The notes beneath the pieces were generated by a model that saw only the letters and a program-made list of their open reading frames with translations, did not search any database and was not told where the DNA came from. The position numbers and the translations under genes were made by a program. This document shows positions 1-9,388 of a stretch of DNA of 64,000 nt, in pieces. Each line of letters begins with the position of its first letter. Position 1 is the stretch's first letter. The stretch is taken from positions 5,420,001 to 5,484,000 of the forward strand of contig NZ_CP067420.1 of assembly GCF_016653635.2 (NCBI RefSeq). Direction: 5' to 3'. The DNA comes from Skermanella sp. TT6 (lineage in GTDB: Bacteria; Pseudomonadota; Alphaproteobacteria; Azospirillales; Azospirillaceae).

Positions 1-88
1 CCCGCGGCGGGCGGGATCGCCGCGGCGGTGTCGCCGTGGAAGGAGAAAGCGCCGCTTGCCGGTGATCCCGGAAGCGGGGGCGGCATGG

Positions 89-119
89 AAAAAGGGAGGA
101 AGACCGCCGTCTTCCTCCC
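89..119 (-). terminator. Rho-independent terminator of the cold-shock gene
   Basis: Positions 94-104 and 109-119 are perfect 11-bp inverted arms (GGGAGGAAGAC / GTCTTCCTCCC) around a 4-nt loop. Read on the minus strand, the hairpin is followed at once by five T residues (complement of the A run at 89-93). This is the classical intrinsic terminator layout, about 80 bases past the stop of the cold-shock gene. Confidence 0.85.
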
Positions 120-197
120 GCGTTTCGAAGTCTGGAGATCGATCTCTTGTTGTCTCAGGGCGACGATCGGCAATGCTTCGTCACCCGGACGGGATGA

Positions 198-407
198 TCA
201 ATCCAGGAGGCTGATGTTGACCGCCGCTTCCTTGCCGTTGTTTCCGCGCGCCAGTTCATAGCTGACCTTCTGGCCTTCGTTGAGGCCTCGGATACCCGAG
301 CGTTCGAGAGCGGAGATGTGGACGAAGACATCCTTCACGCCATTCTCGGGTGCGATGAATCCGTAACCTTTGGTAGCATTGAACCATTTAACCGTGCCAG
401 TCGCCAT
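198..407 (-). CDS. Cold-shock protein, CspA family
   Basis: A 69-residue single cold-shock domain, the usual CspA length. It is an RNA/single-stranded DNA chaperone that melts mRNA secondary structure in the cytoplasm. Both nucleic-acid binding motifs are visible: RNP1 in KGYGFI (about residues 13-18) and RNP2 in VFVHIS (about 27-32), with the typical GTVKWFN start. The gene stands alone, followed by a strong hairpin-T terminator at 89-119. The upstream stretch lacks another gene, so a long 5' leader, common for cold-shock mRNAs, is possible but not shown. Whether this copy is cold-induced or constitutive cannot be told from sequence. Confidence 0.95.
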   Translation of the reverse strand: MATGTVKWFNATKGYGFIAPENGVKDVFVHISALERSGIRGLNEGQKVSYELARGNNGKEAAVNISLLD

Positions 408-821
408 GACTGTAACTCCCTGGTCGTCTTAGGCTAGTACAGCCCGCATTCCCTGACGATGAAGGCTGTGTTGTCGGGCCGGAACCCAACTTCGTGATCG
501 ATGGTGGAGCAGTCCGCTCCTGGCATTTATTGCGGTGCAGCGAAAACCCGAACCATGGATGACTTGAAAATTACGCTACCGACTTGATTTGTTTCGCACA
601 AGCGCAGAGTCCGCGGATATGTCTTTTTGCTCGTTCAGCTATGGTCCAATGTGATCTTCCCTATGTCTAAAGAGAACGACTTGGAAATCAGCGCCGACTA
701 GTCGCGGCGGCATTTGAGATCGACCTGACGAGCGCGCAACCTCGCGGACAACGCATGGTCCGCAAGGAGAGAGCCGGCGACGGAAGCTGTGATTACAAGG
801 GTTTGGATTGCCGGGGTACGG
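408..821. other. Intergenic region upstream of the cold-shock gene
   Basis: About 410 bases with no supportable gene. It is clearly more AT-rich between about 540 and 700 than the coding DNA around it, as expected for the leader and promoter of the minus-strand cold-shock gene. The sigma-54 regulator gene ends at its right edge. I could not define a convincing -35/-10 pair. Confidence 0.5.
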
Positions 822-2330
822 TCAAGCCCGGCCTTCGGCTTCCCACGCCATGCGCTTGCGATAGATGGTCGATGCGCTGATGCCGAGCAGGGCGGCCGCC
901 CGGGGTATGTTGCCGTCGCAGGCGGCGATGGCTTCCTCGATCGCTTCCTTCTCGACCAGCCACAGGGGGCGGATCGGCCGGGGTTCCGCCAGGGCGGCGT
1001 GGCCGCCCTGCGGCTCCAAGACCTGGGCACCGGGATCCGGCGATCCAAGGCCCCGGGGCGCCGGGACCTCCTCGGGCGGAGCGGCATAGCGGTGCGGCGA
1101 CTGGAGCTGGAGCGCCGAATGCTGGTTCAGCGGCGGCGGCAGCATGGCCGCCGTCACCTCCGTCCCGTCGTGGAGCACGACGACGTTGCGGATCACGTTC
1201 TGGAGCTGCCGCACGTTGCCGGGCCACTGGTAGTGCCGCAGCACCTCCTCGACGGCGGGATGGAAGTGGCTGAAGCCCTTGCCCTCCTCCGCCGCGTAGT
1301 CGATCAGGAACTGGCGCGCGATGTCCAGCACGTCGTCCTCGCGCTCGCGCAGCGGCGGCAGGTGGATCGGGATCACGTGCAGGCGGTAATAGAGGTCTTC
1401 CCGGAAGCGGTTCTCCTCCACCTCGCGCAGGGGATCGCGGTTGGTGGCGCACAGGATGCGCAGGTCCACCTTCTCCATCCGGGTGCCGCCGACCTTCTGG
1501 AAGGTGCCGGTCTGGATGAAGCGGAGCAGCTTGGTCTGGAGGCCCAGCTCCATCTCGCAGATCTCGTCCAGGAACAGCGTGCCGCCGTCGGCCCGGGCGG
1601 CCGCCCCCTCCCGCTCGGCCACGGCGCCGGTGAAGGCGCCCTTCACGTGGCCGAAGATCTCGCTCTCCATCAGTTCCTTCGGGATGGCGCCGCAGTTGAT
1701 CGCGACGAACGGCTTGTCGCGGCGCGGGCTCTGCCGGTGGATCGCCTCCGCGCAGACCTCCTTGCCGGTCCCGGACTCGCCGGTGATGAACACGGTGGCG
1801 CGGCTGGCCGCCGCGCTGTCGATGATCCGGTAGACCGCCTGCATCGGGAACGAGCTGCCGATGAAGCCGTGGAACTTGCTGCGCGCGAGTTCGTCCGTGA
1901 AGGTGTCGACGATCTGGGCGAGGCGCAGCCGCTCGACCGCGTTGCGGACGGTGACCAGCAGCCTATCCGCCGTGAACGGCTTGACGACGAAGTCGTAGGC
2001 GCCGTACCGCATCGCCTCCACCGCGAGGTTGACGGAGGCGTGCGCGGTGATGACGACCACCGCGGTCGGGATCTGCTGTCCGGAGACGTGCTTCAGGATC
2101 TCCATGCCGTTCATGTCGGGCAACTGGAGGTCGAGAAGCACGACCTGGGGCACTGTGTCACCCAGGGCGTCCAGGGCGGCAGCACCGGTTTCCACGGTTT
2201 CGACCGCGAATGCTGCCTTCTTCAGGTATTCGGCGTAGACACGGGCCAGGGAGGGAGTGTCTTCGACCAGCAGAACCTTGGCGATGACGATGACCTTCCT
2301 GTCGCTCGGAACAACATTGATACAATGCAC
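822..2330 (-). CDS. Sigma-54-dependent response regulator (NtrC/LuxO type)
   Basis: 502 residues from the GTG at 2330. Order: receiver domain (about 18-135; phosphoacceptor D67 in LLDLQLPDMNG), AAA+ sigma-54 activation domain (about 157-400; Walker A GESGTGKE at 184-191, sigma-54 contact loop GAFTGA at 231-236), then a Fis-type helix-turn-helix near the C-terminus (DGNIPRAAALLGIS). On phosphorylation such proteins oligomerise and use ATP to open sigma-54 promoters. The frame stays open far upstream by chance. No ATG lies near the receiver start, so the GTG is a best guess with a weak ribosome site. No cognate kinase is adjacent on the same strand; the HWE kinase at 3314 is on the other strand and that family rarely pairs with NtrC proteins. 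Confidence 0.9.
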   Translation of the reverse strand: MHCINVVPSDRKVIVIAKVLLVEDTPSLARVYAEYLKKAAFAVETVETGAAALDALGDTVPQVVLLDLQLPDMNGMEILKHVSGQQIPTAVVVITAHASVNLAVEAMRYGAYDFVVKPFTADRLLVTVRNAVERLRLAQIVDTFTDELARSKFHGFIGSSFPMQAVYRIIDSAAASRATVFITGESGTGKEVCAEAIHRQSPRRDKPFVAINCGAIPKELMESEIFGHVKGAFTGAVAEREGAAARADGGTLFLDEICEMELGLQTKLLRFIQTGTFQKVGGTRMEKVDLRILCATNRDPLREVEENRFREDLYYRLHVIPIHLPPLREREDDVLDIARQFLIDYAAEEGKGFSHFHPAVEEVLRHYQWPGNVRQLQNVIRNVVVLHDGTEVTAAMLPPPLNQHSALQLQSPHRYAAPPEEVPAPRGLGSPDPGAQVLEPQGGHAALAEPRPIRPLWLVEKEAIEEAIAACDGNIPRAAALLGISASTIYRKRMAWEAEGRA

Positions 2331-2486
2331 CCTACCCGATTTCGTCGAACCGGAGCAACGTTCCGGTGGTACGGCTGACGGATTGCACGAACGGACAATC
2401 CCTGCCACGGTTAGGCGGCCGCGGCGCGGGGGATCGCGCCGGGCAGAGCGACGGCTTTGAACCAAAAGACAAAAATTGGAGGAATA

Positions 2487-3245
2487 ATGCGCTTGGCCAA
2501 CAAAATCGCCATCGTCACCGGCGCCGGATCGGGCTTCGGCGAAGGCATCGCCCGGACCTTCGCGCGCGAGGGGGCCAGCGTCGTGGTCAACGATCTGGAC
2601 GAGGAGCGGGGCCGCCGGGTCGCCGACTCGATCTCTTCGGCGCGGGAGGGCGCCGCGATGTTCTTCAAGGCCGACGTCACCGACGACGCGGCGGTCAAGG
2701 CCATGGTCGAGGCCGCCGGGGAGCGGTTCGGCGGGCTGGACATCATGGTCAACAATGCCGGCTACACCCACCGCAACAAGCCGATGCTGGAGGTGACCGA
2801 GGCCGAGTTCGACCGGATCTACGCCGTCAACGTCAAGGCCCTGTTCCTGGCGGCCCGGCACGTGGTGCCTGCGCTGGAGCGGCGCGGCGGCGGCGTGATC
2901 CTGACCACGGCGTCCACCGCCGGCCTGCGGCCGCGCCCGGGGCTGACCTGGTACAACAGCTCCAAGGGGGCGGCGATCGTCGCCACCAAGTCCATGGCGG
3001 TCGAGCTGGCGCCGCTGAAGATCCGGGTCAACGCGCTGTGCCCGGTGATCGGGGACACCGGCATGATCCAGGACTTCATGGGCGAGGACACGCCGGAGCG
3101 TCGGCGCCAGTTCACCGCGACGATCCCGCTCGGCCGGATGAGCCGGCCCGACGACATCGCCAACGCGGCGCTCTACCTGGCGTCGGACGAGGCCGGGTTC
3201 ATCACCGGAGTGGCGCTGGAGGTGGACGGCGGCCGCTGCATATAA
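2487..3245 (+). CDS. SDR family oxidoreductase
   Basis: 252-residue classical short-chain dehydrogenase/reductase, NAD(P)-dependent. The Rossmann glycine motif TGAGSGFGEG is at 11-20, NNAG at 89-92, and the catalytic set S143, Y156, K160 (YNSSK) is complete. The end LEVDGGRCI is typical of the 3-oxoacyl-ACP reductase/glucose dehydrogenase branch. I chose the ATG at 2487 because TTGGAGGA lies just upstream; a TTG 10 codons earlier would place that ribosome site inside the gene. The substrate cannot be assigned. It is followed 68 bases later by a histidine kinase gene on the same strand, with no clear functional link. Confidence 0.9.
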   Translation: MRLANKIAIVTGAGSGFGEGIARTFAREGASVVVNDLDEERGRRVADSISSAREGAAMFFKADVTDDAAVKAMVEAAGERFGGLDIMVNNAGYTHRNKPMLEVTEAEFDRIYAVNVKALFLAARHVVPALERRGGGVILTTASTAGLRPRPGLTWYNSSKGAAIVATKSMAVELAPLKIRVNALCPVIGDTGMIQDFMGEDTPERRRQFTATIPLGRMSRPDDIANAALYLASDEAGFITGVALEVDGGRCI

Positions 3246-3313
3246 GTTTGGTTGCAATGGAAATCGTAGCGGCTACAAGGGTCGGCGTACCGGCATCCCG
3301 CCAGGAGAACTGA

Positions 3314-5197
3314 GTGCCGATTTTCAACGATCTTCCCGAGGACGCCGCCCGGCGGATCGCGGACCTGGAGGAGCGTCTGCGGGCGGAAACCGCGGCGCGC
3401 CTGCGGGCCGAGGACGCGGCCGGCGACTGGCGAAGCCGGTACGAGGCGACGGTGATGGCCGCCGGCCACGTCTTCTACGACTGGGACGCGCGGACCGACG
3501 CCGTGTCCTGGGACGGCGGCTGCGAGGAGGTGCTGGGCTGGACCGCGGAGGAACTGGCCGAGGGCGGCCTTGCCCGTACCATCGAGCTGATCCATCCCGA
3601 CGACCGCGCCGCCTTCGTGCGGGAGATCGCCCATGTCCGCGCCACGCGCAAGCCGTTCCACCTGGAATACCGGTTCCGTCACAAGGACGGTCGCTGGATG
3701 ACCATGCAGGACGACGGGCGCTTCTTCTTCGATGCCGGGGGCGAGCCGCTGCGCATGCTGGGATTCCTGGTCGACATGACCGGACGGAAGGCGATCGAGG
3801 CGGAACTGCTGCGCCAGGCCGCCGAGCTGGACGCGGTGATCGAGAGCATACCCGACGCGGTCTATGTCGGGACTTCGGCCGGCATCGCCCGCTGCAACCG
3901 TCGCGCCCTTGACATGCTGGGCCTGGACAGCCTGGAGGACCTGAACCATCCGGTGCCGGAGCTGGCGGAGATGATCCAGGTCCGCGACGCCCGCACCGGG
4001 GTCCCGCTGCGCCCGGAGGAACAGGCCTTCCTGCGGGCCCTGGCAGGGCACCGCACCGTGCGGGACGTGCTGGTCCGCAACGTCAGGACCGGCCGCGACC
4101 TGGTGCTCCGGTCGGCGGCGGCGCCGATCCGGCTGGGCGATTCGATCCTGGGCGCCGTCGCGATCAACACCGACGTGACCCAGGCCAGCGACGACGGCCG
4201 GCGGCTGCTGGAAAGCGAGCTGCGGCTGAGGCTGGCGGTGGAGGCCGCCGACCTGGGAACCTGGGTGATCGACCCGGGAAGCGGCACGGTGGAGGCCTCC
4301 GAGCGCTGCAAGACCATGCTGGGGCTGGCGCCCGACGCGCGGATCAGCATCAACACCAGGCTGGAGCTGATCGACCCCGATCACCGCAGGGCGGTGAGGG
4401 AGGCGCTGCGGCGCGCCTGCGCCCCGGAGGGCGACGGGCGCTTCGACCTGGAGTTCCGGGTCCGCCGGCCGGACGGTTCGGTCCGCTGGATCGCGTCGCG
4501 CGGCCGCAGCCAGTTCGTCGAGTCGGACGGCGTCCGCAAGGCGGTGCGGATCGACGGCACCGTGCGCGACGTGACCCGCCGCCGCCGCGCCGACGAGCAC
4601 CAGAAGACCCTGCTGGCGGAGCTGAGCCATCGGGTCAAGAACACGCTGGCGATCGTCCAGGCGATCGCCTCGCAGACCCTGAGGCGGAGCCCGGACCCGG
4701 AGGACTTCGTCCAGTCCTTCTCCGGCCGGCTCGGCGCGCTGTCCCGGGCCCACAGCCTGCTGACCGACCAGAACTGGGAGGCGGCCTACCTGCCCGACCT
4801 GGTCGCCCAGACGCTGGAACCCTATCGGGCCAACGGCACCGCCATCCACCTGGCGCTCCAGCCGATCGCGCTCAACCCGGCGGGCGCGGTGGCGCTGGCC
4901 ATGGTGTTCCACGAGCTGACCACCAATGCGGCCAAGTACGGCGCGCTGTCGGACCCCGGCGGGAGCCTGTCGGTCGACTGCGTGCTGGAGATCGCGCCGT
5001 CGGGACGCCGGCTGGTGGCCCGCTGGGCCGAGACGACCCGGCGTCCGGGCGACCCGGCGGCCCGGCGCGGGTTCGGCATGAGCCTGATCGACCGGACGAT
5101 CTCGGGACAACTCGACGGGGAGGTCGGTTTCGACTGGCGCCCCGACGGGCTGCTGTGCCGCATGGTGCTGCCGTGGGAGTCCGTGGCGGGACCCTGA
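3314..5197 (+). CDS. PAS-domain HWE-family sensor histidine kinase
   Basis: 627 residues, no membrane segment, so a cytoplasmic sensor. A short N-terminal coiled coil (ARRIADLEERL) is followed by at least three PAS-like segments (about 45-165, 170-285, 300-425; the first and third carry PAC-type ends such as DMTGRK and DGTVRDVTRRR). The transmitter is of the HWE class: phosphoacceptor H439 in HRVKNTLAIVQ, N box HELTTNAAKYG, the diagnostic W-x-E in RWAETTR, and G box RRGFGMSLI. Such kinases often act in general stress or light signalling in alphaproteobacteria. Start is GTG at 3314 after GGAGAACT. The signal and partner regulator are unknown. Confidence 0.93.
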   Translation: MPIFNDLPEDAARRIADLEERLRAETAARLRAEDAAGDWRSRYEATVMAAGHVFYDWDARTDAVSWDGGCEEVLGWTAEELAEGGLARTIELIHPDDRAAFVREIAHVRATRKPFHLEYRFRHKDGRWMTMQDDGRFFFDAGGEPLRMLGFLVDMTGRKAIEAELLRQAAELDAVIESIPDAVYVGTSAGIARCNRRALDMLGLDSLEDLNHPVPELAEMIQVRDARTGVPLRPEEQAFLRALAGHRTVRDVLVRNVRTGRDLVLRSAAAPIRLGDSILGAVAINTDVTQASDDGRRLLESELRLRLAVEAADLGTWVIDPGSGTVEASERCKTMLGLAPDARISINTRLELIDPDHRRAVREALRRACAPEGDGRFDLEFRVRRPDGSVRWIASRGRSQFVESDGVRKAVRIDGTVRDVTRRRRADEHQKTLLAELSHRVKNTLAIVQAIASQTLRRSPDPEDFVQSFSGRLGALSRAHSLLTDQNWEAAYLPDLVAQTLEPYRANGTAIHLALQPIALNPAGAVALAMVFHELTTNAAKYGALSDPGGSLSVDCVLEIAPSGRRLVARWAETTRRPGDPAARRGFGMSLIDRTISGQLDGEVGFDWRPDGLLCRMVLPWESVAGP

Positions 5198-5228
5198 GGA
5201 CGGCTTCGCGCCCCGGGGCCGGATGCCG

Positions 5229-6218
5229 CTACAGCCAGCCCTTCCGGCGGAAATAGACCAGCGGCAGGATCGCCGAGACGATCATCAGGAACAGCGCCAG
5301 GGGATAGCCCCAGAATTCGTCCAACTCGGGCATGAAATGGAAATTCATGCCGTAGACGCTGGCGATCAGGGTCGGCGGCAGGAACACCACGGCGACCACC
5401 GAGAAGATCTTGATGATGCCGTTCTGCTCGATGTTGATGACGCCGAGCGTCGCGTCGAGCAGGAAGTTGGTCTGGTGGCTGAGATAGCCCGCATGCTCGC
5501 CGAGCGACCGCAGGTCGCGGTTGAGGCTCTTCAGCAGGGCCTTCTGCTCCTTGTCCAGCCGGCCGGCGCTGACCGTCGCCAGGTAGGCGACCAGCCGGTC
5601 GAGGCCGGCCAGGCTGTCGCGCACCTTGTTGGTGACGTCGCCGACCCGGCCGATGTCGCGCATGACCTCGCGCAGGGAGTCGGGCTTGCGCACCTTCTCG
5701 CGCGACTTGGCCGGCAGCGGATCGTCGAACACGCGGCGGCCGATCCCGTCGACCCTGGTGCCGATCAGCTCCAGCACGTCGGCGGCGCGGTCGACCACGG
5801 CGTCCAGCATGCCCAGCAGCGCGCTCTCCGGCCCGGCGATCAGCTCGGGCTGGCGCTGGAGCCGGGAGGCGAAGGTGTCGACGCTCTTGGGCTCGACATA
5901 GCGGACCGTGACCAGGTGGCCCGGCGTCAGGATGAAGGTCAGCACGCCCAGGCCCGGATGCTCGGTGTCGGCCCGGGTGATCACCGGGGTGGTCAGGTAG
6001 GCGCTGCCGTTCTCGACATAGAGACGGCTGGAGACCTCGATCTCCAGCATCTCCTCGTGGGTCGGCAGGTCGATGCCGAGGAGCCGGGCGATGACGCCCC
6101 GCTCCTCCTCGGTCGGATGCAGCAGGTCGATCCAGACCGCGCCGTCCGGCAGGGGAGCGCCGATCTCCAGCGGCTCCTTGAAGACGCCCGTCCCGGTGCG
6201 GCCATAGGCGGTGATCAT
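5229..6218 (-). CDS. corA: Magnesium/cobalt transporter CorA
   Basis: 329-residue CorA-family channel for Mg2+ (also Co2+/Ni2+) in the inner membrane. A large cytoplasmic alpha/beta and helical region is followed by two C-terminal membrane segments (about 268-288 and 302-322). The family signature YGMNF sits in the periplasmic loop just after the first, with FMPE following. The last gene of the yggT-DUF167-folD-corA chain: its ATG overlaps the folD stop as ATGA (6215-6218), which implies translational coupling. A second, more divergent CorA is encoded at 46319-47287. Confidence 0.95.
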   Translation of the reverse strand: MITAYGRTGTGVFKEPLEIGAPLPDGAVWIDLLHPTEEERGVIARLLGIDLPTHEEMLEIEVSSRLYVENGSAYLTTPVITRADTEHPGLGVLTFILTPGHLVTVRYVEPKSVDTFASRLQRQPELIAGPESALLGMLDAVVDRAADVLELIGTRVDGIGRRVFDDPLPAKSREKVRKPDSLREVMRDIGRVGDVTNKVRDSLAGLDRLVAYLATVSAGRLDKEQKALLKSLNRDLRSLGEHAGYLSHQTNFLLDATLGVINIEQNGIIKIFSVVAVVFLPPTLIASVYGMNFHFMPELDEFWGYPLALFLMIVSAILPLVYFRRKGWL

Positions 6219-7123
6219 GGCGCCGGGACCGTCACGCCGTTCTGCCGGCAGGTCGCGGTCAGCGTGTTGAGCAGCAGGCAGGCGATGGTCATGGGGCCGA
6301 CGCCGCCCGGCACCGGCGTGATGGCGCCGGCCACGCGGGCGGCCTCGGCGAAGGCCACGTCGCCGACCAGCCGCGTCCTGCCCTCAGAGGCCGCGAGGGG
6401 ATCGAGCGAGGGGACCCGGTTGATCCCGACGTCGATCACGGTGGCGCCCGGCTTGATCCAGTCGCCGCGCACCATCTCCGGCCGGCCGACCGCGGCCACC
6501 AGGATGTCGGCGCGCCGGCATTCGTCGGCCAGGTCGCGGGTGCGCGAATGGGCGGTGGTGACGGTGCAGGACGCCGCCAGCAGCAGGCTCGCCATGGGCT
6601 TGCCGACGATCGACGAGCGGCCGAGGACCAGCGCCCGCCGGCCGGAGAGGTCGTCGCCCAGCACGTCGTTCAGCAGCATCATGCAGCCCAGCGGCGTGCA
6701 GGGCACCAGGCCGGGAAGCCCGAGCGCCAGCCGGCCCGCGTTCTCCACGTGGAAGCCGTCGACGTCCTTGTCCGGGTCGATCGCGGCGATCACGGCCGCG
6801 GGGTCGATCTGCGGCGGCAGCGGCAGCTGCACCAGGATGCCGTTGACGGCGGGGTCGCGGTTCAGCCGCTCGACCAAGTCGATCAGGGTCCTCTGGTCCG
6901 TGGTGTCGGGAAGCCTGTGCTCGAACGAGCGCATGCCGGATGCCACCGTCGCCTGGCCCTTGTTGCGGACATAGACCTGGCTGGCCGGGTTCTCCCCGAC
7001 CAGCACGACCGCGAGGCCGGGTTGCAGCCCGTGGGCTTCGCCGAGGGCGGCGACCTGGAGGGACAGGCGGTCGCGCAGGCGCTGGGCGAAGGCTTTGCCG
7101 TCGATGATGCGTGCCTGACTCAT
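6215..7123 (-). CDS. folD: Bifunctional methylenetetrahydrofolate dehydrogenase/cyclohydrolase FolD
   Basis: 302 residues, the normal FolD length. It interconverts 5,10-methylene-THF and 10-formyl-THF with NADP in one-carbon metabolism. Signatures: Y-V-R-N-K around residue 51 (active-site Tyr and Lys), ILVQLPLP, the PROSITE-like [11 protein letters not shown], and GRSSIVGKP for cofactor binding; GGVGPMT near the end. The ATG at 7123 overlaps the TGA of the DUF167 gene (ATGA) and the stop overlaps corA. One-carbon supply links loosely to the formate dehydrogenase locus at 27-32 kb, but the two are far apart. Confidence 0.97.
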   Translation of the reverse strand: MSQARIIDGKAFAQRLRDRLSLQVAALGEAHGLQPGLAVVLVGENPASQVYVRNKGQATVASGMRSFEHRLPDTTDQRTLIDLVERLNRDPAVNGILVQLPLPPQIDPAAVIAAIDPDKDVDGFHVENAGRLALGLPGLVPCTPLGCMMLLNDVLGDDLSGRRALVLGRSSIVGKPMASLLLAASCTVTTAHSRTRDLADECRRADILVAAVGRPEMVRGDWIKPGATVIDVGINRVPSLDPLAASEGRTRLVGDVAFAEAARVAGAITPVPGGVGPMTIACLLLNTLTATCRQNGVTVPAP

Positions 7124-7467
7124 GGCTTGGAACTTCCGGACGGATCGGTTGGAACGGACAGGGTGGTCAAACGGGTCATGAGGTCGGCGGGATCGCCGGC
7201 GACATGCAGGATCTTGTTGCGGTCGGTGGCGCCCGCGACCAGCGTGATGGCGGATCCGGGCACTTTCCACTGCTTCGCCAGCAGCCGGACCAGGGCTTCG
7301 TTGGCGCGGCCGGAGTCGGGCACGGCGGTCACCATCACCTTGAGCACGGCCTGCTCCCGCCCCGCCGGCCCGGTTCCGGTTCCGATCCCGACGACGGCGT
7401 TGCGCGACGCCCTGGGCGTCAGCCGGACGGCGACCGTCACCCCGCCGGCGGCCGGCCTGAACGGCAT
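7120..7467 (-). CDS. DUF167 (YggU-like) protein
   Basis: 115 residues with the DUF167 core: [16 protein letters not shown], then [27 protein letters not shown], and [10 protein letters not shown]. The family is widespread, small and cytoplasmic; its biochemical role is not established. Its start overlaps the end of yggT (TGATG) and its stop overlaps folD (ATGA), so it lies in one transcription unit with them. YggT-DUF167 adjacency is a common arrangement. A Pro/Ser-rich tail follows the domain. Confidence 0.92.
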   Translation of the reverse strand: MPFRPAAGGVTVAVRLTPRASRNAVVGIGTGTGPAGREQAVLKVMVTAVPDSGRANEALVRLLAKQWKVPGSAITLVAGATDRNKILHVAGDPADLMTRLTTLSVPTDPSGSSKP

Positions 7468-7751
7468 CACACCAGGAACGCGTACTCGCGCAGCAGATTG
7501 CGGATGAAGAAGATCAGCAGGATGACGACGATCGGCGAGAGGTCCAGGCCGCCCAGGTTGGGCAGGATGCGCCGGATCGGCCCCAGCACCGGTTCGGTCA
7601 CGCGATAGAGGAAGTCGCCGATCACGTAGACCGCTCGGTTGCGGGTATTGACCACGTTGAAGGCGACAAGCCAGCTCAGGATCGCGGAGGCGATCAGGAT
7701 CCAGACATAGAGCCCCAGAATGGTATCGATCAGCAGGAAAAGAGATTGCAT
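7467..7751 (-). CDS. YggT family membrane protein
   Basis: 94 residues with two hydrophobic stretches (about 4-30 and 67-88) and a conserved amphipathic middle, [29 protein letters not shown], characteristic of YggT (TEP-x-L-x-P-x-R). Inner-membrane protein; homologues have been linked to osmotic tolerance and chloroplast/cell division proteins, but the role is unclear. It is the first gene of a four-gene overlapping operon. The tRNA gene upstream is on the opposite strand. Confidence 0.93.
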   Translation of the reverse strand: MQSLFLLIDTILGLYVWILIASAILSWLVAFNVVNTRNRAVYVIGDFLYRVTEPVLGPIRRILPNLGGLDLSPIVVILLIFFIRNLLREYAFLV

Positions 7752-7938
7752 GGTCTACCGGGCCGCAGGACAAAAAAATGCGCTGCACCCTACCCTCCCC
7801 ACCTGTCTCAGGCAAGCACCGCAAGCCCGCGCGACCGCAAGCATATTTCGACGCAGGACGCTTGACAGACCCGGTTCCGCCCACCATTATCCGGCCCACT
7901 CCACCGCGACGGTTCGTGGCGGTGCGGGGTTCAGGTGT

Positions 7939-8014
7939 GGGGCCGTAGCTCAGCTGGGAGAGCGACGCGTTCGCAATGCGTAGGTCGGGAGTTCGATCCT
8001 CCTCGGCTCCACCA
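7939..8014 (+). tRNA. tRNA-Ala (anticodon CGC)
   Basis: Complete 76-base cloverleaf. The acceptor arm GGGGCCG pairs with CGGCTCC (one G-U), the D arm is GCTC...GAGC, the anticodon stem ACGCG/TGCGT encloses TTCGCAA (anticodon CGC, reads GCG), the T arm is GGGAGTTCGATCCTCC, and CCA is encoded at 8012-8014. I saw no repeat of its 3' end elsewhere in the window, so no attachment-site duplication is supported. Confidence 0.96.
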
Positions 8015-8167
8015 ATCCTCCTATTAAATTCCTTGTCGCGGGTTACAGGCAAGGCAGGTCTTGCGAACCTGTCGGCGATTCCCCATCGAAGCTCCTGCCT
8101 CCAAGCCTCCGATAGTTTCGAAGCCTGCTGGCAAGCCGGGAGCGGCATCCTCCACACCGGCGGCGTT

Positions 8168-8229
8168 GCGCCCCTCACCAGTTGCCTGTAAATTCAATTT
8201 TGAAGGCAACTGCCGGACCGGAGGGGCGC
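8168..8229. repeat. Nested inverted repeat covering the ribosome site of the next gene
   Basis: Outer arms GCGCCCCTC (8168-8176) and GAGGGGCGC (8221-8229) are perfect 9-bp inverted repeats. Inside them AGTTGCCT (8180-8187) and AGGCAACT (8204-8211) form a second perfect 8-bp pair around an AT-rich centre. The right outer arm holds the only purine-rich ribosome-binding candidate (GGAGGGG) and ends one base before the ATG at 8231. It could be a DNA operator or an mRNA hairpin masking translation. Confidence 0.75.
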
Positions 8230-8230
8230 C

Positions 8231-9388
8231 ATGCGGGAGCTTGGGCTGGCCATACAGACCCTGTTCGCCGACCTGGAGCAGCGCAGCCTGGACGCCGAGT
8301 TCGATGCGGCTTTCCCCGCCACCGGGAGCTTCTCGAAGAAGGAACGCAAAGGCCGTGGCTACTGGTATTTCCAGGGCTACGAGGATCGCCAACGCTACAG
8401 CCGCTATGTCGGTCCGGCCGACGACCCGGAGATTGCGGCCCGCGTCGAACGTTTCCGCGACCTGAAGGCGGATTTCACCGAACGGCGGCGGATGGTCTCC
8501 GCCCTCAAGGCCGCCGGGTTGCCGACACCCGATGCCTTCACCGGCGACCTCGCCGAGGCGCTTTGGCAGGCCGGTCTATTCCGCCTCCGGGGTGTCCTGG
8601 TCGGCACGCTGGCGTTCCAATGCTATGCCGGAATGCTCGGCGTACGGCTTCCCGCCGCCCATCTACGCACCGGCGACATGGACATTGCCCAGTTCCACTC
8701 GGTATCCATTTCGATCGAAGACAGTTTGCCGCCCATCCTGGACGTGCTCCGGCAGGTCGACCCCAGCTTCCAGGAAGTGCCGCATCAGGCGGACGCCCGA
8801 CAGGCCACGGCGTTTCGGAACCGCAAAGGTTTCCTGGTGGAGTTCCTGGTGCCCAACACCGGCAAGGACGAGCACCAGGGCAAGCCTGCCGCGATGCCCG
8901 CCCTGGGCGGAGCCGCCGCCCAGCCCCTGCGGTTCCTCGACTTCCTGATCCATGCGCCGGTCCGGTCCGTGTTGCTTCACGCCGGCGGCGTCTCCGTCCG
9001 GGTACCAGCGCCCGAGCGGTACGCAGTCCATAAGCTGATCGTCGCGGCACGGCGACGCGCCGACCCGGGCGGACGGCTGAAGGCGGACAAGGATGTCGCC
9101 CAGGCCGGCATCCTGATCGAGGCCATGGCTCCCAGGCGTCACCATGATCTCGCCGACGCCTGGATCGAGGCATGGTCGCGGGGACCGAAATGGCGAAGCG
9201 CCCTGGTCGAAGGGCTGTCCCGGCTACCGGACGAGCAATGGGAAATGCTGGCCGCCGCCATCCGTCGGGCCGGCGGGAGCCGGGGGGTCAGGGCGGAGGA
9301 CATGGGCTTCCTGAACGACGGACCTGTCGGCGCGGGAACGGTGGGCGATGGCTTTCAGCCGCCGTCCAAACCGGGTTCTTCGCGCTAG
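8231..9388 (+). CDS. Nucleotidyltransferase-fold protein, GSU2403-like
   Basis: 385 residues. After a charged N-terminal region (about 1-100) there is a nucleotidyltransferase-like core: GTLAF at 125-129 followed by a Tyr/Gly stretch, and TGDMDIAQF with D149-x-D151 that would hold the catalytic metals. The mid part (VEFLVP, about 205) could supply a third acidic residue. This matches the GSU2403-type family of stand-alone nucleotidyltransferase-fold proteins, whose function is unknown. No antitoxin-sized partner is next to it. It sits between tRNA-Ala and an unrelated convergent gene, preceded by a nested inverted repeat over its ribosome site; this isolated position fits horizontally acquired cargo, but that is inference. 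Confidence 0.8.
   Translation: MRELGLAIQTLFADLEQRSLDAEFDAAFPATGSFSKKERKGRGYWYFQGYEDRQRYSRYVGPADDPEIAARVERFRDLKADFTERRRMVSALKAAGLPTPDAFTGDLAEALWQAGLFRLRGVLVGTLAFQCYAGMLGVRLPAAHLRTGDMDIAQFHSVSISIEDSLPPILDVLRQVDPSFQEVPHQADARQATAFRNRKGFLVEFLVPNTGKDEHQGKPAAMPALGGAAAQPLRFLDFLIHAPVRSVLLHAGGVSVRVPAPERYAVHKLIVAARRRADPGGRLKADKDVAQAGILIEAMAPRRHHDLADAWIEAWSRGPKWRSALVEGLSRLPDEQWEMLAAAIRRAGGSRGVRAEDMGFLNDGPVGAGTVGDGFQPPSKPGSSR

Noticed and set aside
28-261. A plus-strand frame across the cold-shock gene end and terminator.
   Set aside because: It overlaps a perfect terminator hairpin and the well-supported cold-shock gene in antisense.
2331-3257. An 811-residue minus-strand frame extending the response regulator upstream to 3257.
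   Set aside because: It runs antisense through the SDR gene and has no domain; the regulator proper starts around the receiver domain.
7939-8230. Integrated island or att site at tRNA-Ala.
   Set aside because: No integrase and no second copy of the tRNA 3' end found in the window; only one odd gene follows.
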